Assembly: GCA_037127255.1 (NCBI GenBank)
Contig: JBANSL010000004.1
Coordinates: 1,116,001 to 1,180,000 of the forward strand
Direction of reading: 5' to 3'
Source: Persicaria tinctoria
Taxonomy: Eukaryota > Streptophyta > Magnoliopsida > Caryophyllales > Polygonaceae
Length of the DNA stretch: 64,000 bases
Every line of letters begins with the position of its first letter. Positions within the stretch are counted from its first letter, which is position 1. Of the stretch, positions 36,211 through 47,812 are shown piece after piece. The translations under genes and the position numbers were made by a program. Below the pieces are notes generated by a model, which had not been told where the DNA came from, did not search any database, and worked only from the letters and a program-made list of their open reading frames with translations.

Positions 36211-36574
36211 TGTAGTTTGAAAAGTTTTGATAGTAATGGTCAAGTGTCTTAAATGCTGCAGTTTATTGACTTATATATCCACAATTTTTAAAGCCTTTAA
36301 AATTAAAGGAGTGTTTGGTAGCAGTTTCGTAAGTATTTCAATGGTTTATTTAATTTATAATTTTAAAAGGCTGTGGTTTAGATTAGTGGACTATTTATAA
36401 TTTGGAATGGTCAATTCAAATCCCTTAAAATACAAAGGAAAATTAAAAGATGACTCTATAAAACCAATGTAATTGAGAAAATCAACTATTTATAAACTTT
36501 TGCTCATAACTCATAAAGACCTTATTTGCATTGGTAATCAAGACAAGCTACTCTCCTTGTAGCTTCTTCTCTAT

Positions 36575-39500
36575 ATGGAGCCTTCGATTATCACCATGTA
36601 TTCGGTTCGATTGCTCATAGTTTCGATACTATTACAGGCTTATACATCCAGATGTTGTTTAGAGCGCGAGAGGATGGCTTTGCTCCAACTTAAGTCTTAT
36701 TTTGTTTCACTCTCAACTTCCGCGGAGTTTTCAAAATCCTTGGCTAGTGAACTAAGTTCATGGGATGGTGAAGGAAACTGTTGTCTATGGAAGAGAGTTA
36801 CGTGCAACCAATCGATGCAACATGTGACCGTACTCTCCCTATCTAACCTTATGGATGTCAAACAGGGCATGTCGAATGGGAATTACAATGTCCTTAATGT
36901 AACTTTATTTCATCCTTTTCAAGAATTGATAAGCCTCGACTTATCTTACAATTACATCAACAGCTTGGTCAGAAATGGAGGTATATATATAGGTCTCCTT
37001 TGGCATCTGTATATGTTTGATTTTATTAACGTATTCATATTGCAAGTCGACGACTTTGATGTTTTACATGTAGGATACAAGATGTTGAATTTACCAAGAT
37101 TAGAGACCTTAAATTTTGGATTTAATAATCTTCATGATAAGCAAGAACTTGGAGATCTTGTGAGATCACTCAATTCGCTAAAGGAGTTGTTTTTGAATGA
37201 CAACAACATGGATGGAAACTTTCCAGGAAAAGGCATGCAACTGATTTATTCTTACTTCGTCCATAGATTTGTTAGAGCTTATCATTAATTAGTTAACTTG
37301 TTTATGCATCTGTTTTTTCTTAATTCTAGAGTTGGTACATTTGAAGCAATTGCGGATACTAGATCTCAGTAACAACTATTTAAATGGATCTCTACCAAGT
37401 CAAGGTAAACCAGTACACACCATTTGTACTCACTACGAATTCTTCGAACGGAGGGAATTCCAACCTGATCCGTGATCCCTAGCATTTGGTTCATGTGTTT
37501 TGGTTTTTCTGATGGATGGTTTTAATCAATTTCGCAGGCTTGTGTAAACTAAGGAGTATTGAAGAGTTGAGACTTGACGGGAATAAGCTGAGTGGTATCC
37601 TTCCAACATGTTTATGGAATTTGACATCTCTTCGAGTGCTCGACCTATCGGATAATAGTCTCAGCGGCAACTTGCCACCAGCCATCAACCTTCCGTCGCT
37701 TGAGTGGTTATCCATCTCAAACAATAACATTAAAGGGAGATTCTCTTTGTCTTACCTGATGAATCATTCAAGGCTACAAGGCTTGTCCCTCTCAAACAAT
37801 GCACTTCAGCTACAAATGGATGATTCATCGTCGTACTCCACCTCTCAGCTCATGGATCTTGGATTAAGTCATTCCAACTTGAATGGTCAGTCCCAAATCT
37901 TCTTCAAATTCCTCTCCTACCAATCAAATCTTGAGTACATTGATCTCTCTAGTAATGGATTATTTGGATTATTTCCAGCATGGTTGTTGCAAAATAATTC
38001 AAATCTCCGTTACTTAAACTTGGCAAATAATTCTTTCTTCGGAAGTCTTGACCTCCCAAAGCACAACAATTTATCATTGTTGGACATTTCAAGAAACAAG
38101 CTGATTGGGATGATGCCTAAGGATTTCGGGTTAGCGCTATCTTCACTTGTGGTCTTAAACCTCTCTTTTAACTCTTTTGATGGGCATATCCCTACTTCAG
38201 TTGGCAACATGACACAATTACAGTCACTAGATTTATCAAACAACAACTTCTTCGGGAAGGTACCACGACCATTGTTATCTCATCTCGCCCGGTTAACAAT
38301 TCTGTCGCTATCGAAGAACAATCTTAGAGGACAGATTATTCCCACCTATATGAACTTGTCATCCTTGGAGGCTTTATACTTAGATGACAATAAGTTTGAA
38401 TACTTTGGTGGGACAATGAAAGGGTCGCTCAGAATCTCTCAAGATTTAACCTTGCTAGATGTATCCGATAATGAAGCAAAAGGGGAAATTCCTACCTGGA
38501 TTGGAGAATTTGAATACTTATATTCAATGTCCTTGGCAAGGAATGAATTTAGTGGGGACATACCGAGTCATCTTTGCAAACTCAGAGAACTTATGTTTTT
38601 GGACCTCTCGGAAAACAGGCTTACCGGGAGGATACCTTCTTGCTTCGGACTTATAACAGAATTAAGATTCTTGCATATGCATGGAAATCGTCTTACCGGA
38701 GTAGTTCCAAAGGGATTGGCAGCTTTATTGTGGTTGGATACACTTGATTTAAGCAATAACCACCTCTCGGGGGGTATTCCTCAATGGATTTATAAGCTTT
38801 CCAAGTTGGTTATCATTCTATTAGGTGGGAATCAACTTGAAGGAGAATTGCCAGTCCAACTGTGTCGATTGCAAAAGGTTAACATCATCGACTTGTCTAA
38901 TAATAGGCTTTCCGGTGTTATTCCCTCTTGCTTTGAAAATATGTCATTTGGAGAACGAAAATTGGATGATTCTATGTATCAATCAAGTTCATCATCAGAG
39001 GAAGTTTATATGACTCAAAGTTATACTTTGAGCTCCGACTTTCCTGAGTATGAAACATATGTAAATTTCGACATACAAGAGGAAGTTAACTTCATGGTAA
39101 AGAGCAGATACAGTTCTTACAAGGGCAATATTCTTACGATTATGTCTGAGTTAGATTTGTCATCCAATAAACTGATTGGAGTCATTCCTCCTGAATTGGG
39201 AGAGTTGGGAAGCCTCCATGCTCTAAATCTGTCCCACAACCACTTATCTGGTTCGATACCTAGGAGTTTCTCCAAGCTCAAGAGGATCGAGAGTTTAGAC
39301 CTATCAAGCAACAACTTGAGTGGAGCAATCCCTTCTGAACTAGTCGCTCTCACTTTCCTGGAGATCTTCAATGCATCTTACAACAATCTAAGTGGGGAAG
39401 TGCCAAAAACGGGACAATTTGGATCCTTTGATGAAAGAAATTATCGAGGAAATCCTCTCCTTTGTGGGTCTCAACTATCTAAAAGTTGTGGGATGGATGA

Positions 39501-39699
39501 ACCAGTGTCTAATTCGGAGAACACATCAACCAAAGAAGGAGATGAAGGATTTGACATGGAGGTATTCCTTTGGAGCTTCAGTATGTCCTCAGTCATTGTC
39601 TTACTAGCCTTCATTGTTGTTCTTGCAATCAACCCTTACTGGAGGAGAGCTTGGTTTGCATTTCTTGATGTGAGATTCCTTTGGTGGTTTAACCCATGA
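36575..39699 (+). CDS. RLP2: LRR receptor-like protein, 4 exons, predicted 933 aa
   Basis: Exons: 36575-36980, 37074-37232, 37330-37404, 37538-39699. All introns are phase 1; the total is 2,802 bp without a stop. Intron 2 would start with GC (AAG/GCATGC) where RLP1 has AAG/GTATGC; the others are GT-AG. The protein has a signal peptide, LRR N-cap (CCLERERMALLQLK, GNCCLWKRVTC), one LRR in exon 3, many LRRs in exon 4, a non-LRR island (genome about 38960-39115), four LRRs, a membrane span (about 39570-39630) and a short tail ending WWFNP. It is a close paralogue of RLP1 with a larger insert in the N-cap (STSAEFSKSLASELSS). Role: cell-surface recognition without its own kinase. Its introns are short and free of MITEs. 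Confidence 0.88.
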
Positions 39700-40341
39700 A
39701 CTTGGAGCATTGTGTCATCTCTTGCATTGATGTTTACTTTCATAATTTTCTGTGATTTTCATTGTGTTAGTTTGTATTTCTGTTGTTTGTATGATTTTAA
39801 ATTTGCAATGTAAACTGTCGTCTTAGTTGAATGTTGTCTTGCTCTTCTTATCATAACTAATTTTCTATAATTTTAATTGTGTTAGTTTGTATTTCTATTG
39901 TGTATGACTTTAAATTTGTGATGTAAACTGTTGTCTCAATCTTGTTCTTTAAATCGATCATCACAACTAATGTGCAATGTTAAACAGCTTTCAATCTGTA
40001 ATCAGGTATTATTATTGTTCCTATATATCTGACAGTCAGAGAATCTAATAAACATTAACAATTCCATTAAATGTTTCCCAAAACATAGGCTTTGGAATCA
40101 GACATTTTTGAGGAGAGGTCCTAGCTACTAATTACCAACACTTAACATTTGCCACTAACAAAAACAACAAAAATACTGGTAGCCACTGATTTTGTACCTG
40201 AAAAATAAGTCAACAATCAACATTCCATTCCATCCTCCCCACCTGCCCCATATGAACAAAATCCCAATTCTTATGTGCATCCCATAGCTGCAATCTTGCC
40301 AATTATACCTAACAAAGGCGGCACGAAATGCAAAGAATCGG
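39700..40341 (+). other. RLP2 3' region
   Basis: It contains the same pair of imperfect 115-bp blocks as after RLP1, then DNA matching 18110-18440. It is interrupted by copia 3 at 40347 and resumes at 45343. Confidence 0.6.
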
Positions 40342-40346
40342 ATTAT

Positions 40347-40805
40347 TGTTGGGTTCCCTCCCTAATCAAGGTAAAGCCCAAGAATTTATGGGTTAAAAGA
40401 TCATTGGCCCAATTAGTTGTTGATGGGCATAGACCAAGATCATGAATCTTGGAGAGATCTCTAGACTATTCCTACAAATAAGCTCTCTAATTAGTCTAGA
40501 ACAATCTAGGGAGGAGGAGTCTAGAACTATCAAGTGAAATGTCTTCATTCTAGAATTGTGGATGCAAGGCTATAAATAGCCCCATGGAGCATCAATCCAA
40601 GATCCATCCAAGCAAAGCAAATCCAAGCCTAAGTGTGTGAGAGATCAAGCCTAGTAAGAGTAAGTGTAAGTGAGCCACAAAATTATATAGTGAGAGTTAT
40701 ATCCTTGTAAAGTTTCCACTATATAATACAAGTTCCACTTTTATACAAAAGTGAGTCTTGCCCATCTTAATCCTACGAAGCGGGAAAACCCGATTTTTCC
40801 CAACA
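40347..40805 (+). repeat. Copia 3, 5' LTR
   Basis: It includes a TATA-like 'ctataaata' near 40569-40577 that could drive the element. Identical by eye to 44884-45342. Confidence 0.94.
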
Positions 40806-40858
40806 GTGGTATCAGAGCGAGGTTCATTTTCGGAACGTGTTAGCTCGTGCGGATCAAG

Positions 40859-41815
40859 ATGGAGGCTAGCGTCACTTACGAGGGTGACATGTTCAAGCTC
40901 ACGGCAGACAACTACTCTTATTGGAAGCCGATGATGGAGGATCATCTCTACTGCAAGGACCTGTACGAACCCGTCTTCAACAAGGACAAGCCTCAAGGAA
41001 AGAGCGATAAGGAGTGGGAGCTCCTTAATCGGAAGGCGGTCGCCATGATCCGTAAGTATATCGATAAAACTCTCTTTGAGCATGTTTCTAATTATACAAA
41101 TGCTTTTGAATTGTGGACAAAGCTAGAGTCCATGATTCAAAAGAAATCGCCTCGTAACATGGCCCTCCTAGCTAGACGGTTGGTGAAGATGGAGTATAAG
41201 GATGGCCAAAGCATGATTGAGCACTTGAATAATTTCAAGGGGCTTGTCAATCAGCTAAGTAAGGTGGATATGGTGCTTGATGACAAGTTACAAGCCATCC
41301 TACTCCTCACCTCTCTGCCAGAGAGTTGGGATACTCTGGTAGTTACTCTAAGTAACTCATCACCGGACGGGAAGCTCACCATGGATACCGTCTGTGATAG
41401 TCTTCTAAATGAAGAAGCTAGGAGGAAAGAGAGAGGAATAACCAATCATTCCGAGGCTAATGTCCTTGACAACCGGACTAGTAATGATGTCCGTGGACGG
41501 AAGCAAAACCGAGACCGAGATCAGTCTCGAGGGCGGTCCAAGTCACGCACTAGGGTCACGTGCTACTACCGTGGCAAACTGGGCCACAAGAGGCAAGAGT
41601 GTCGCATCCTCAAGAGAGATCAGAAGGCCGGAAACGTGAAGCCGGACCAGATCAATCCTACGAGGAGACGAGAAGAAAGGAGTACTACCGCCATGGCTGA
41701 TGAAGGCGAGGATTCATATCTCGTTGAAGGAGGTAACATTCTAAACATTGAAAGTAATGATATCTCCTGGATTGTCGATTCTGGTGCCTCCTTTCATGTT
41801 ACCCCACACAAAAAA
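40859..41815 (+). pseudogene. Copia 3 gag and start of protease (frameshifted)
   Basis: The first ATG is at 40859 (MEASVTYEGDMFKL). It contains the copia gag domain (LTADNYSYWKPMMEDHL, KMEYKDGQSMIEHLNNFKGL). The zinc knuckle reads CYYRGKLGHKRQEC: its second Cys is Arg. Protease begins WIVDSGASFHVTPH and loses frame in a run of six A at about 41809-41814. The pol frame continues one base further on. Confidence 0.9.
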
Positions 41816-44800
41816 CTTCTTCTCATCCTACCGAAGTGGAGACTTCGGTACCGTCCTGATGGGAAATCATGGATGGAGCAAGATCGTGGGGAGAGGAGAT
41901 ATTATCCTCACATCCAACACGGGATGCAAGCTCATTCTAAAAGATGTGAGACATGTCCCTGATATGAGACGTAACCTCATATCAACTGGAAGGCTAGACG
42001 ATGATGGTTACTTTAGTCAAAATGGCGGAGGCAAATGGAAGCTGACTAAAGGTAACCTAACTGTGGCTCGAGGAAGAAAAGAAGGCACATTGTACTGGAC
42101 AGAAGCAAAGGTCTGCAAGGGAGAGGTGAACGTTGCCAGCACCGACATGGAGATCTGGCACCAAAGACTTGGACACATGAGCGAGAAGGGCATTCAAATC
42201 CTCGCTCGAAGGCAGCTCCTCCCTAACCTGAAAGGTACTTCCCTAGACCCATGCTCTGATTGTTTAGTCGGTAAACAACATAGAGTAGCTTTCCAGAGAT
42301 CATCTCCACCCACGAGGAGGAAGCATGTCCTAGACCTTGTACACACAGATGTGTGTTCAATGACAGAAAAATCCAATGGAGGGGCACTGTATTTTGTGAC
42401 CTTCATTGATGATCACTCAAGAAAGGTCTGGGTGCGCTTGTTGAAATCAAAGGATCAAGTCCTCGAAGCATTCAAGGAGTTCCATCCCAAGGTGGAACGG
42501 GAGACTGGTCGGAAACTCAAGAGTGTCCGATCAGACAATGGTGGTGAGTACCGAGGACCCTTTGAGGCGTACTGTAGCTCCTATGGGATCAGGCTTGAGA
42601 AGACACCGCCTAAGACGCCACAACTGAACGGGGTTGCTGAGAGGATGAACCGTACTCTCACAGAGAGAGTCCGATGCATGCTCTCTCATGCCAAATTACC
42701 CAAGTCATTCTGGGGAGAAGCCTTGATGACCGCCGTCGACATCATCAACCTCACACCTTCTGTCCCTCTAAACGGAGATATCCCAGAAGAGGTCTGGTCA
42801 GGGAAGAAGGCCTCCTACAAACACTTGAAGGTATTCGGGTGCAGGGCGTTCGTCCACATTCCGAGGGACGAGCGGGCCAAGCTTGATGCGAAGACAAAGG
42901 AGTGCATCTATCTTGGTTCACCCAGAGATGAGTTCGGCTATCGTCTATGGGATCCGGCTACCGGAAAGGTTATTAGAAGCCGAGATGTTGTATTCTTCGA
43001 AGATCAGACGCTTGAAGATATCCGAAGATCAACAAAGCCGACACTAAGACGAAGGAGGGAAGAGGAAAGCCCCTCGAATGTGCAGCGGGACGATTCACAA
43101 GAAGCCCCAATCGAGAGCGATGACGAAGCTGATGATGAAGATCATTCTCAAGAGCAGAATGACCAAGAAGATGCCCCAGATGAGCCAGAAGCAGAATCAA
43201 GCACTCCAGTAGAGCCTGAGCTGAGGCGGTCCTCTAGAGACAAGCGACCTTCCAACCGATACAGCTCAGATGAGTATGTGACCCTCACGGATGAGGGGGA
43301 GCCTCAAAGCTATAAGGAGGCTATGGATGATAGCCACAAGGCTGAGTGGCTAAGAGCCATGCAGGAGGAGATGCAATCCCTGCATGAGAACCACACCTAC
43401 GAGCTGGTAAAGCTACCAAAAGGGAGACGAGCCTTGAAGAACAAATGGGTGTATCGGTTGAAAACCGAGGACAGCAACTCGAAGCCCCGATACAAGGCTC
43501 GATTAGTCGTGAAAGGGTTCAGCCAGAAGAAGGGCATCGACTTCGAAGAAATATTCTCTCCGGTCGTGAAGATGTCATCTATCCGAGTTGTTCTAGGCTT
43601 AGCAGCAAGCCTAGACTTGGAGATTGAACAACTCGATGTCAAGACAGCATTCCTCCATGGTGACCTTGAAGAGGAGATATACATGGAGCAGCCTGAAGGA
43701 TTCAAAGTTCCAGGCAAGGAGAATTTGGTGTGCAGACTCACGAAGAGTCTCTACGGCCTAAAGCAAGCACCAAGACAGTGGTACAAGAAGTTCGACTCTT
43801 TCATGGCGGATCACAACTTCAAGAAAACCATGAATGACCACTGTGTCTTCATGAAGAGGTACGCAAGCGGCGACTTTCTCATACTTTTGCTCTATGTTGA
43901 TGATATGTTAATAGTAGGGCAGGACCGCAACAAAATAGCTGCTCTAACGAAAGACTTGAGCAAATGCTTTGCCATGAAAGACTTGGGACCGGCAAGGCAA
44001 ATCCTTGGGATGACAATCACTCGTGATAGAACGAGGAAGCTATTGTGGATATCCCAAGAGAGATACATCGAGAAGGTTCTGGAAAGATTCAACATGCACA
44101 AAGCCAAGCCGGTTAGCACGCCACTTGCTGGACACTTCAAGCTAAGTTCGAAGCAAAGTCCAACAAGTGAGAAGGAGAAGCAAGAGATGAAGAGTACTCC
44201 ATATTCTTCCGCGGTAGGTAGTCTCATGTATGCAATGGTCTGTACGAGGCCTGACATCGCCTACGCCGTCGGGGTCGTAAGCCGCTTCTTGGCAAATCCG
44301 GGGAAGGAACACTGGGCTGCAGTGAAATGGATCCTCCGGTATCTACGGGGTACTTCTAAACGGTGCTTATGCTTCGGCAATGGGAAGCCTGTGCTAGAAG
44401 GATACACAGATGCAGATTGGGCCGGAGACAATGATTCCAGGAAATCAACGTCAGGGTATCTAACTACCTTTGCAGGGGGAGCTGTTTCCTGGCAATCAAA
44501 GTTACAAAAGACTGTTGCCTTGTCCACCACTGAAGCGGAATACATCGCATCTACGGAAGCCTGCAAAGAGATGCTATGGATGAAGAGCTTCTTACTCGAG
44601 CTGGGAGTAGAGCAAGACAAATATGTCTTGCAGTGTGACAATCAAAGTGCTATTCATCTGGCGAAGAACCCGACCTATCACTCTCGCTCGAAGCACATCG
44701 ATATTCGATATCATTGGATCCGAGACATTCTCGAAGAGAAGCTCCTACAGCTTGACAAGGTGCATACGGAGAAGAACTGGTCCGACATGATGACCAAGGT

Positions 44801-44861
44801 AATCCCGACAAATAAGTTTGAAGATTGTTGTCAAGGATCCGGCATCGTGACACGTCCATGA
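41816..44861 (+). CDS. Copia 3 pol (protease end, integrase, RT, RNase H)
   Basis: Open from the A6 run to 44861. Integrase has the HHCC finger (WHQRLGHMSEKGI, CSDCLVGK) and an intact DDE set (VHTDVCS, RSDNGGEY, GVAERMNR). Reverse transcriptase has KARLVVKGFSQKKGIDFEE, FLHGDLEEEIYMEQPEGF, SLYGLKQAPRQWYKKFDSF and LLYVDDMLIVGQD. RNase H has YTDADWAGD, STTEAEYIAS, CDNQSAIHLAKNP and HIDIRYHWIRD. Apart from the one-base shift and the gag Cys-to-Arg change the element looks coding-competent. Confidence 0.92.
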
Positions 44862-44883
44862 TTAAGTCGGGAAGGGGGAGATT

Positions 44884-45342
44884 TGTTGGGTTCCCTCCCT
44901 AATCAAGGTAAAGCCCAAGAATTTATGGGTTAAAAGATCATTGGCCCAATTAGTTGTTGATGGGCATAGACCAAGATCATGAATCTTGGAGAGATCTCTA
45001 GACTATTCCTACAAATAAGCTCTCTAATTAGTCTAGAACAATCTAGGGAGGAGGAGTCTAGAACTATCAAGTGAAATGTCTTCATTCTAGAATTGTGGAT
45101 GCAAGGCTATAAATAGCCCCATGGAGCATCAATCCAAGATCCATCCAAGCAAAGCAAATCCAAGCCTAAGTGTGTGAGAGATCAAGCCTAGTAAGAGTAA
45201 GTGTAAGTGAGCCACAAAATTATATAGTGAGAGTTATATCCTTGTAAAGTTTCCACTATATAATACAAGTTCCACTTTTATACAAAAGTGAGTCTTGCCC
45301 ATCTTAATCCTACGAAGCGGGAAAACCCGATTTTTCCCAACA
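44884..45342 (+). repeat. Copia 3, 3' LTR
   Basis: Same 459 bp as the left LTR, ending at the TSD attat (45343-45347). Confidence 0.94.
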
Positions 45343-45347
45343 ATTAT

Positions 45348-45505
45348 AACTTTAAATTCAGGAGGAGAACTGTAATTAGAAGCTGGGCACGAAACACAAA
45401 ACTTAAGAAAAACCTGGACCTTGCTTGTTAAGAACTGTTATTTTGCTATGACTCCATTGAACCGAATTTCGAATCTTTTATAACATCAGCAGCCACCTGC
45501 GGCTG
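45348..45505 (-). pseudogene. Last-exon scrap of a SWIB/Plus-3 gene copy
   Basis: The sequence matches 18449-18597, the 3' end of the Plus-3 pseudogene and its flank, and then stops at 'cacctgcggc'. It shows that the duplicated unit carried both the RLP and the reverse-oriented neighbour. Confidence 0.7.
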
Positions 45506-45689
45506 CTATAATTTATGATAGCAATTAACAACCATGACATGATGAGAAAAGCTTGTTGGCTGAATGCATGATTTATATAAATCTTGGAAGAGTTTCCCAA
45601 ATCTGTAGGGAGAGATTCATGATTTATATGTTGGTTCCTGGATTGTGTTCACGATGTTGCTCAGTAATGGCTCCCGTGCATCAAGGATG

Positions 45690-46440
45690 GTATAGAACTG
45701 TAGGTTAGGAAAGTCTATCTTTTCATGAATTTACTTTTGCAAAGTGCAAAAGTATGAAAAAAGAACTTTCCGCTATTATGAGCAGCAGAGGATCCTCGGT
45801 TTCAGTTGCCAATGATCAGCATTCGTCCATAAACGGTGAGTTAACCTTTCTGATATATGGAATCTATATATTCATTTTCAATATATGTTTTAAACTTTTG
45901 TATATTGCGCACTACACATAAACGGTGGTCTTACTTTGCATGGCCCAATATGTGACAATGAATTGTAAGAATCTTATACTCCATCCAGTGCAGATCATAG
46001 ACGGAAAAGCATAATCCAATGAAAGCATTTTGGGGTTGCAGAAGAATGGGATGACATATGCCAGCAGCTTCATCAAGGACCGGCTATTCTTAGACCTCCT
46101 CCATCCATATTCAATCCTGCAGTTCCTTGTGCTATGGGTCTTCATTACATTGCTGAGCAGAGAAGCAGAAGGGGATGTTTACATTCAATTGATGGGTCAA
46201 TATCAAATTTAGATTCTAGCATATCAGCTACGGTGCAAAAGGCGTTTGCGCTAGAACATAATATAAAAGCACCATGTGGTTCTTGTTGTGGCAATTTTTG
46301 TTCCCAGAACAAATCAGACTCTCCAATTTCAAAGAGTTTTCCCCACATGGTGGATGGTGCTTTCCTTGCCCAATCTTCTTGTAATCTTAATCTGGCCCCG
46401 AACCATGTATCATCTTCCTCTCTTAGGCAAACAAAATAGA
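45690..46440 (+). pseudogene. Unrecognised exon-like blocks
   Basis: Block one (about 45725-45836) encodes FHEFTFAKCKSMKKELSAIM and a Ser-rich stretch and ends at a GTGAG donor. Block two (about 46041-46440) is open as AEEWDDICQQLHQGPAILRP, PPPSIFNPAVPCAMGLHY, then a Ser/Cys-rich stretch to TAG. The regular composition suggests real exons of a host gene, but I do not recognise the family and found no start or further exons. Confidence 0.4.
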
Positions 46441-46741
46441 CAACCACATTGGCTAAGACGAGATCCGGCAGGGGTTACTTCTACATTGGCTAAGACATCG
46501 TTGTCACTGGCTAGATAATAGTATTTACTGGCTAGTAATTTACATTGCAAATATTCGGGTTTCACATCTTAGGCAAACAAAATAGACAACCACGTACTTT
46601 ACCTTGAGTTCATGCAAAATAACAAAAATCATCCTTCGCCGACTGAAAAGAAAAGGCATCTGTATGACGAGCGGCTTACCATTCCACACTTACTTATGTC
46701 CTCTGATGCTTCCGACGAACATACTCTCCACCTGACGGATC

Positions 46742-46763
46742 GGGGGGGGGGGGGGGGGGGGGG
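46742..46763 (+). repeat. Homopolymer run of 22 G
   Basis: The run is uninterrupted on the + strand, flanked by 'gatc' and 'tgca', in otherwise ordinary DNA. It could form a G-quadruplex or mark an assembly weak spot. Confidence 0.95.
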
Positions 46764-47626
46764 TGCATTGTAATGATCGGAAGGAATGTGTCGTATTGCT
46801 ACGCTATTATCCATTACTTATGTTGTTTTGTACTTAACTTGTTATGGAATGTATTGGTTAGGAATTGTACTTCGTCGTGTTTGGTTTAAGTCTTAATTCA
46901 TTATTTGCTTGTGCCAGTTATCATTTTGAGATTTATTTGAACATGTGTATTTCTCAGACATATGAATATGTAAACATTTGTATTCGACATTTGTGTAGTT
47001 GTGTCATTTGTGTAATGTTATATGTTTTGGAAAAAAATATTATTTTGACTGGCTAGGCATATGTATATACTGACAATGATTATTGTTAAAATGGGCATTA
47101 TCTGAACTAATTAATTAGGGTTGGGCAAAATTTGGATCAGACCAGGATCGGACCGGAAATTACGGTCTTTGGATTGGATCGGAATCTTACGGTCTAGTCC
47201 CCGGTCCAAGATTTTTCTATTTCTAGTTTACGGTCCAAGACCGGGACCAGACCGGAATTTCCAGTCCGGGCCAGAATTGGACCGTAAACTTTATCATTAA
47301 AAAAAAAGGGAAAGGAGGTCTGTCAAAACAAAAAAAAAAAAGGCGTGCCCTCTCTTATTTCCACTTTCCACTTTTCCAGTATCCTCATGCCTCACCCTCC
47401 ATTCCAAGCCGCCTCTCGGCTCTAGCTCGGCGCTCCATCTCTCTTCTTGGTATGATTTCTTCTTTTATATTGGAATGATCATTTTTTTAATAAGAAAAGC
47501 ATATATATTTTTCCTTGAGACAAACTTTGTTGGAAATTTAACAATGTAAACGGAGCTTGATAATTGATCATCGGCTAATGTGTTACAATGATTCAACACT
47601 GCTCCTAATCACCTGTAATGTAACAG
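46764..47626. other. Non-coding stretch before the gene-fragment block
   Basis: AT-rich DNA to about 47100, then a segment of repeated 'ggtcc/gaccgg' words (47115-47290) that looks like a MITE without clear ends, two A-runs, and a CT-rich stretch (47340-47450) that resembles a gene leader followed by a GT donor. Confidence 0.35.
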
Positions 47627-47812
47627 GTGCCAGTGGATCTTGTCATTGATCATTCAGTCCAGGTTGACATAGCAAAGTTAGAAGATGCAGTGAGTATTAA
47701 CCAGAAGATTGAATTTGATAGAAATAGAGAGAGGCTTGAATTTTTGAAATGGGGATCTACTGCTTTTCAGAACATGCTTGTTTTTCCTCCAAGTTCTGGT
47801 ATTGTCCACTAG
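47627..47812 (+). pseudogene. Aconitase exon fragment
   Basis: A single exon with an AG acceptor (ends 47626) and GTGAG donor (47813). It translates as [40 protein letters not shown] and [13 protein letters not shown], the segment of plant cytosolic/mitochondrial aconitate hydratase that precedes the VGTDSHT region. The last codon is TAG (47810-47812) where aconitases read GIVHQ, so the fragment is dead. No other aconitase exon was found nearby. Confidence 0.9.

Larger units (their letters stand above)
40347..45342 (+). mobile_element. Ty1/copia LTR retrotransposon 3 (young, Tnt1-like)
   Basis: The LTRs (40347-40805 and 44884-45342, 459 bp) are identical by eye with TGTTGGG...CCCAACA ends. 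'attat' is duplicated at 40342-40346 and 45343-45347. Primer-binding site TGGTATCAGAGC is at 40807-40818; purine tract GGGAAGGGGGAG lies just before 44884. The flanks rejoin to match 18430-18460 downstream of RLP1, which is an empty site. Domain order and protein motifs are Tnt1-like copia. Confidence 0.96.

Noticed and set aside
41805..41816. Programmed -1 frameshift at AAAAAAC in copia 3
   Set aside because: The zero-frame codons are AAA AAA CTT and the downstream frame needs +1, so the classical -1 heptamer does not apply.
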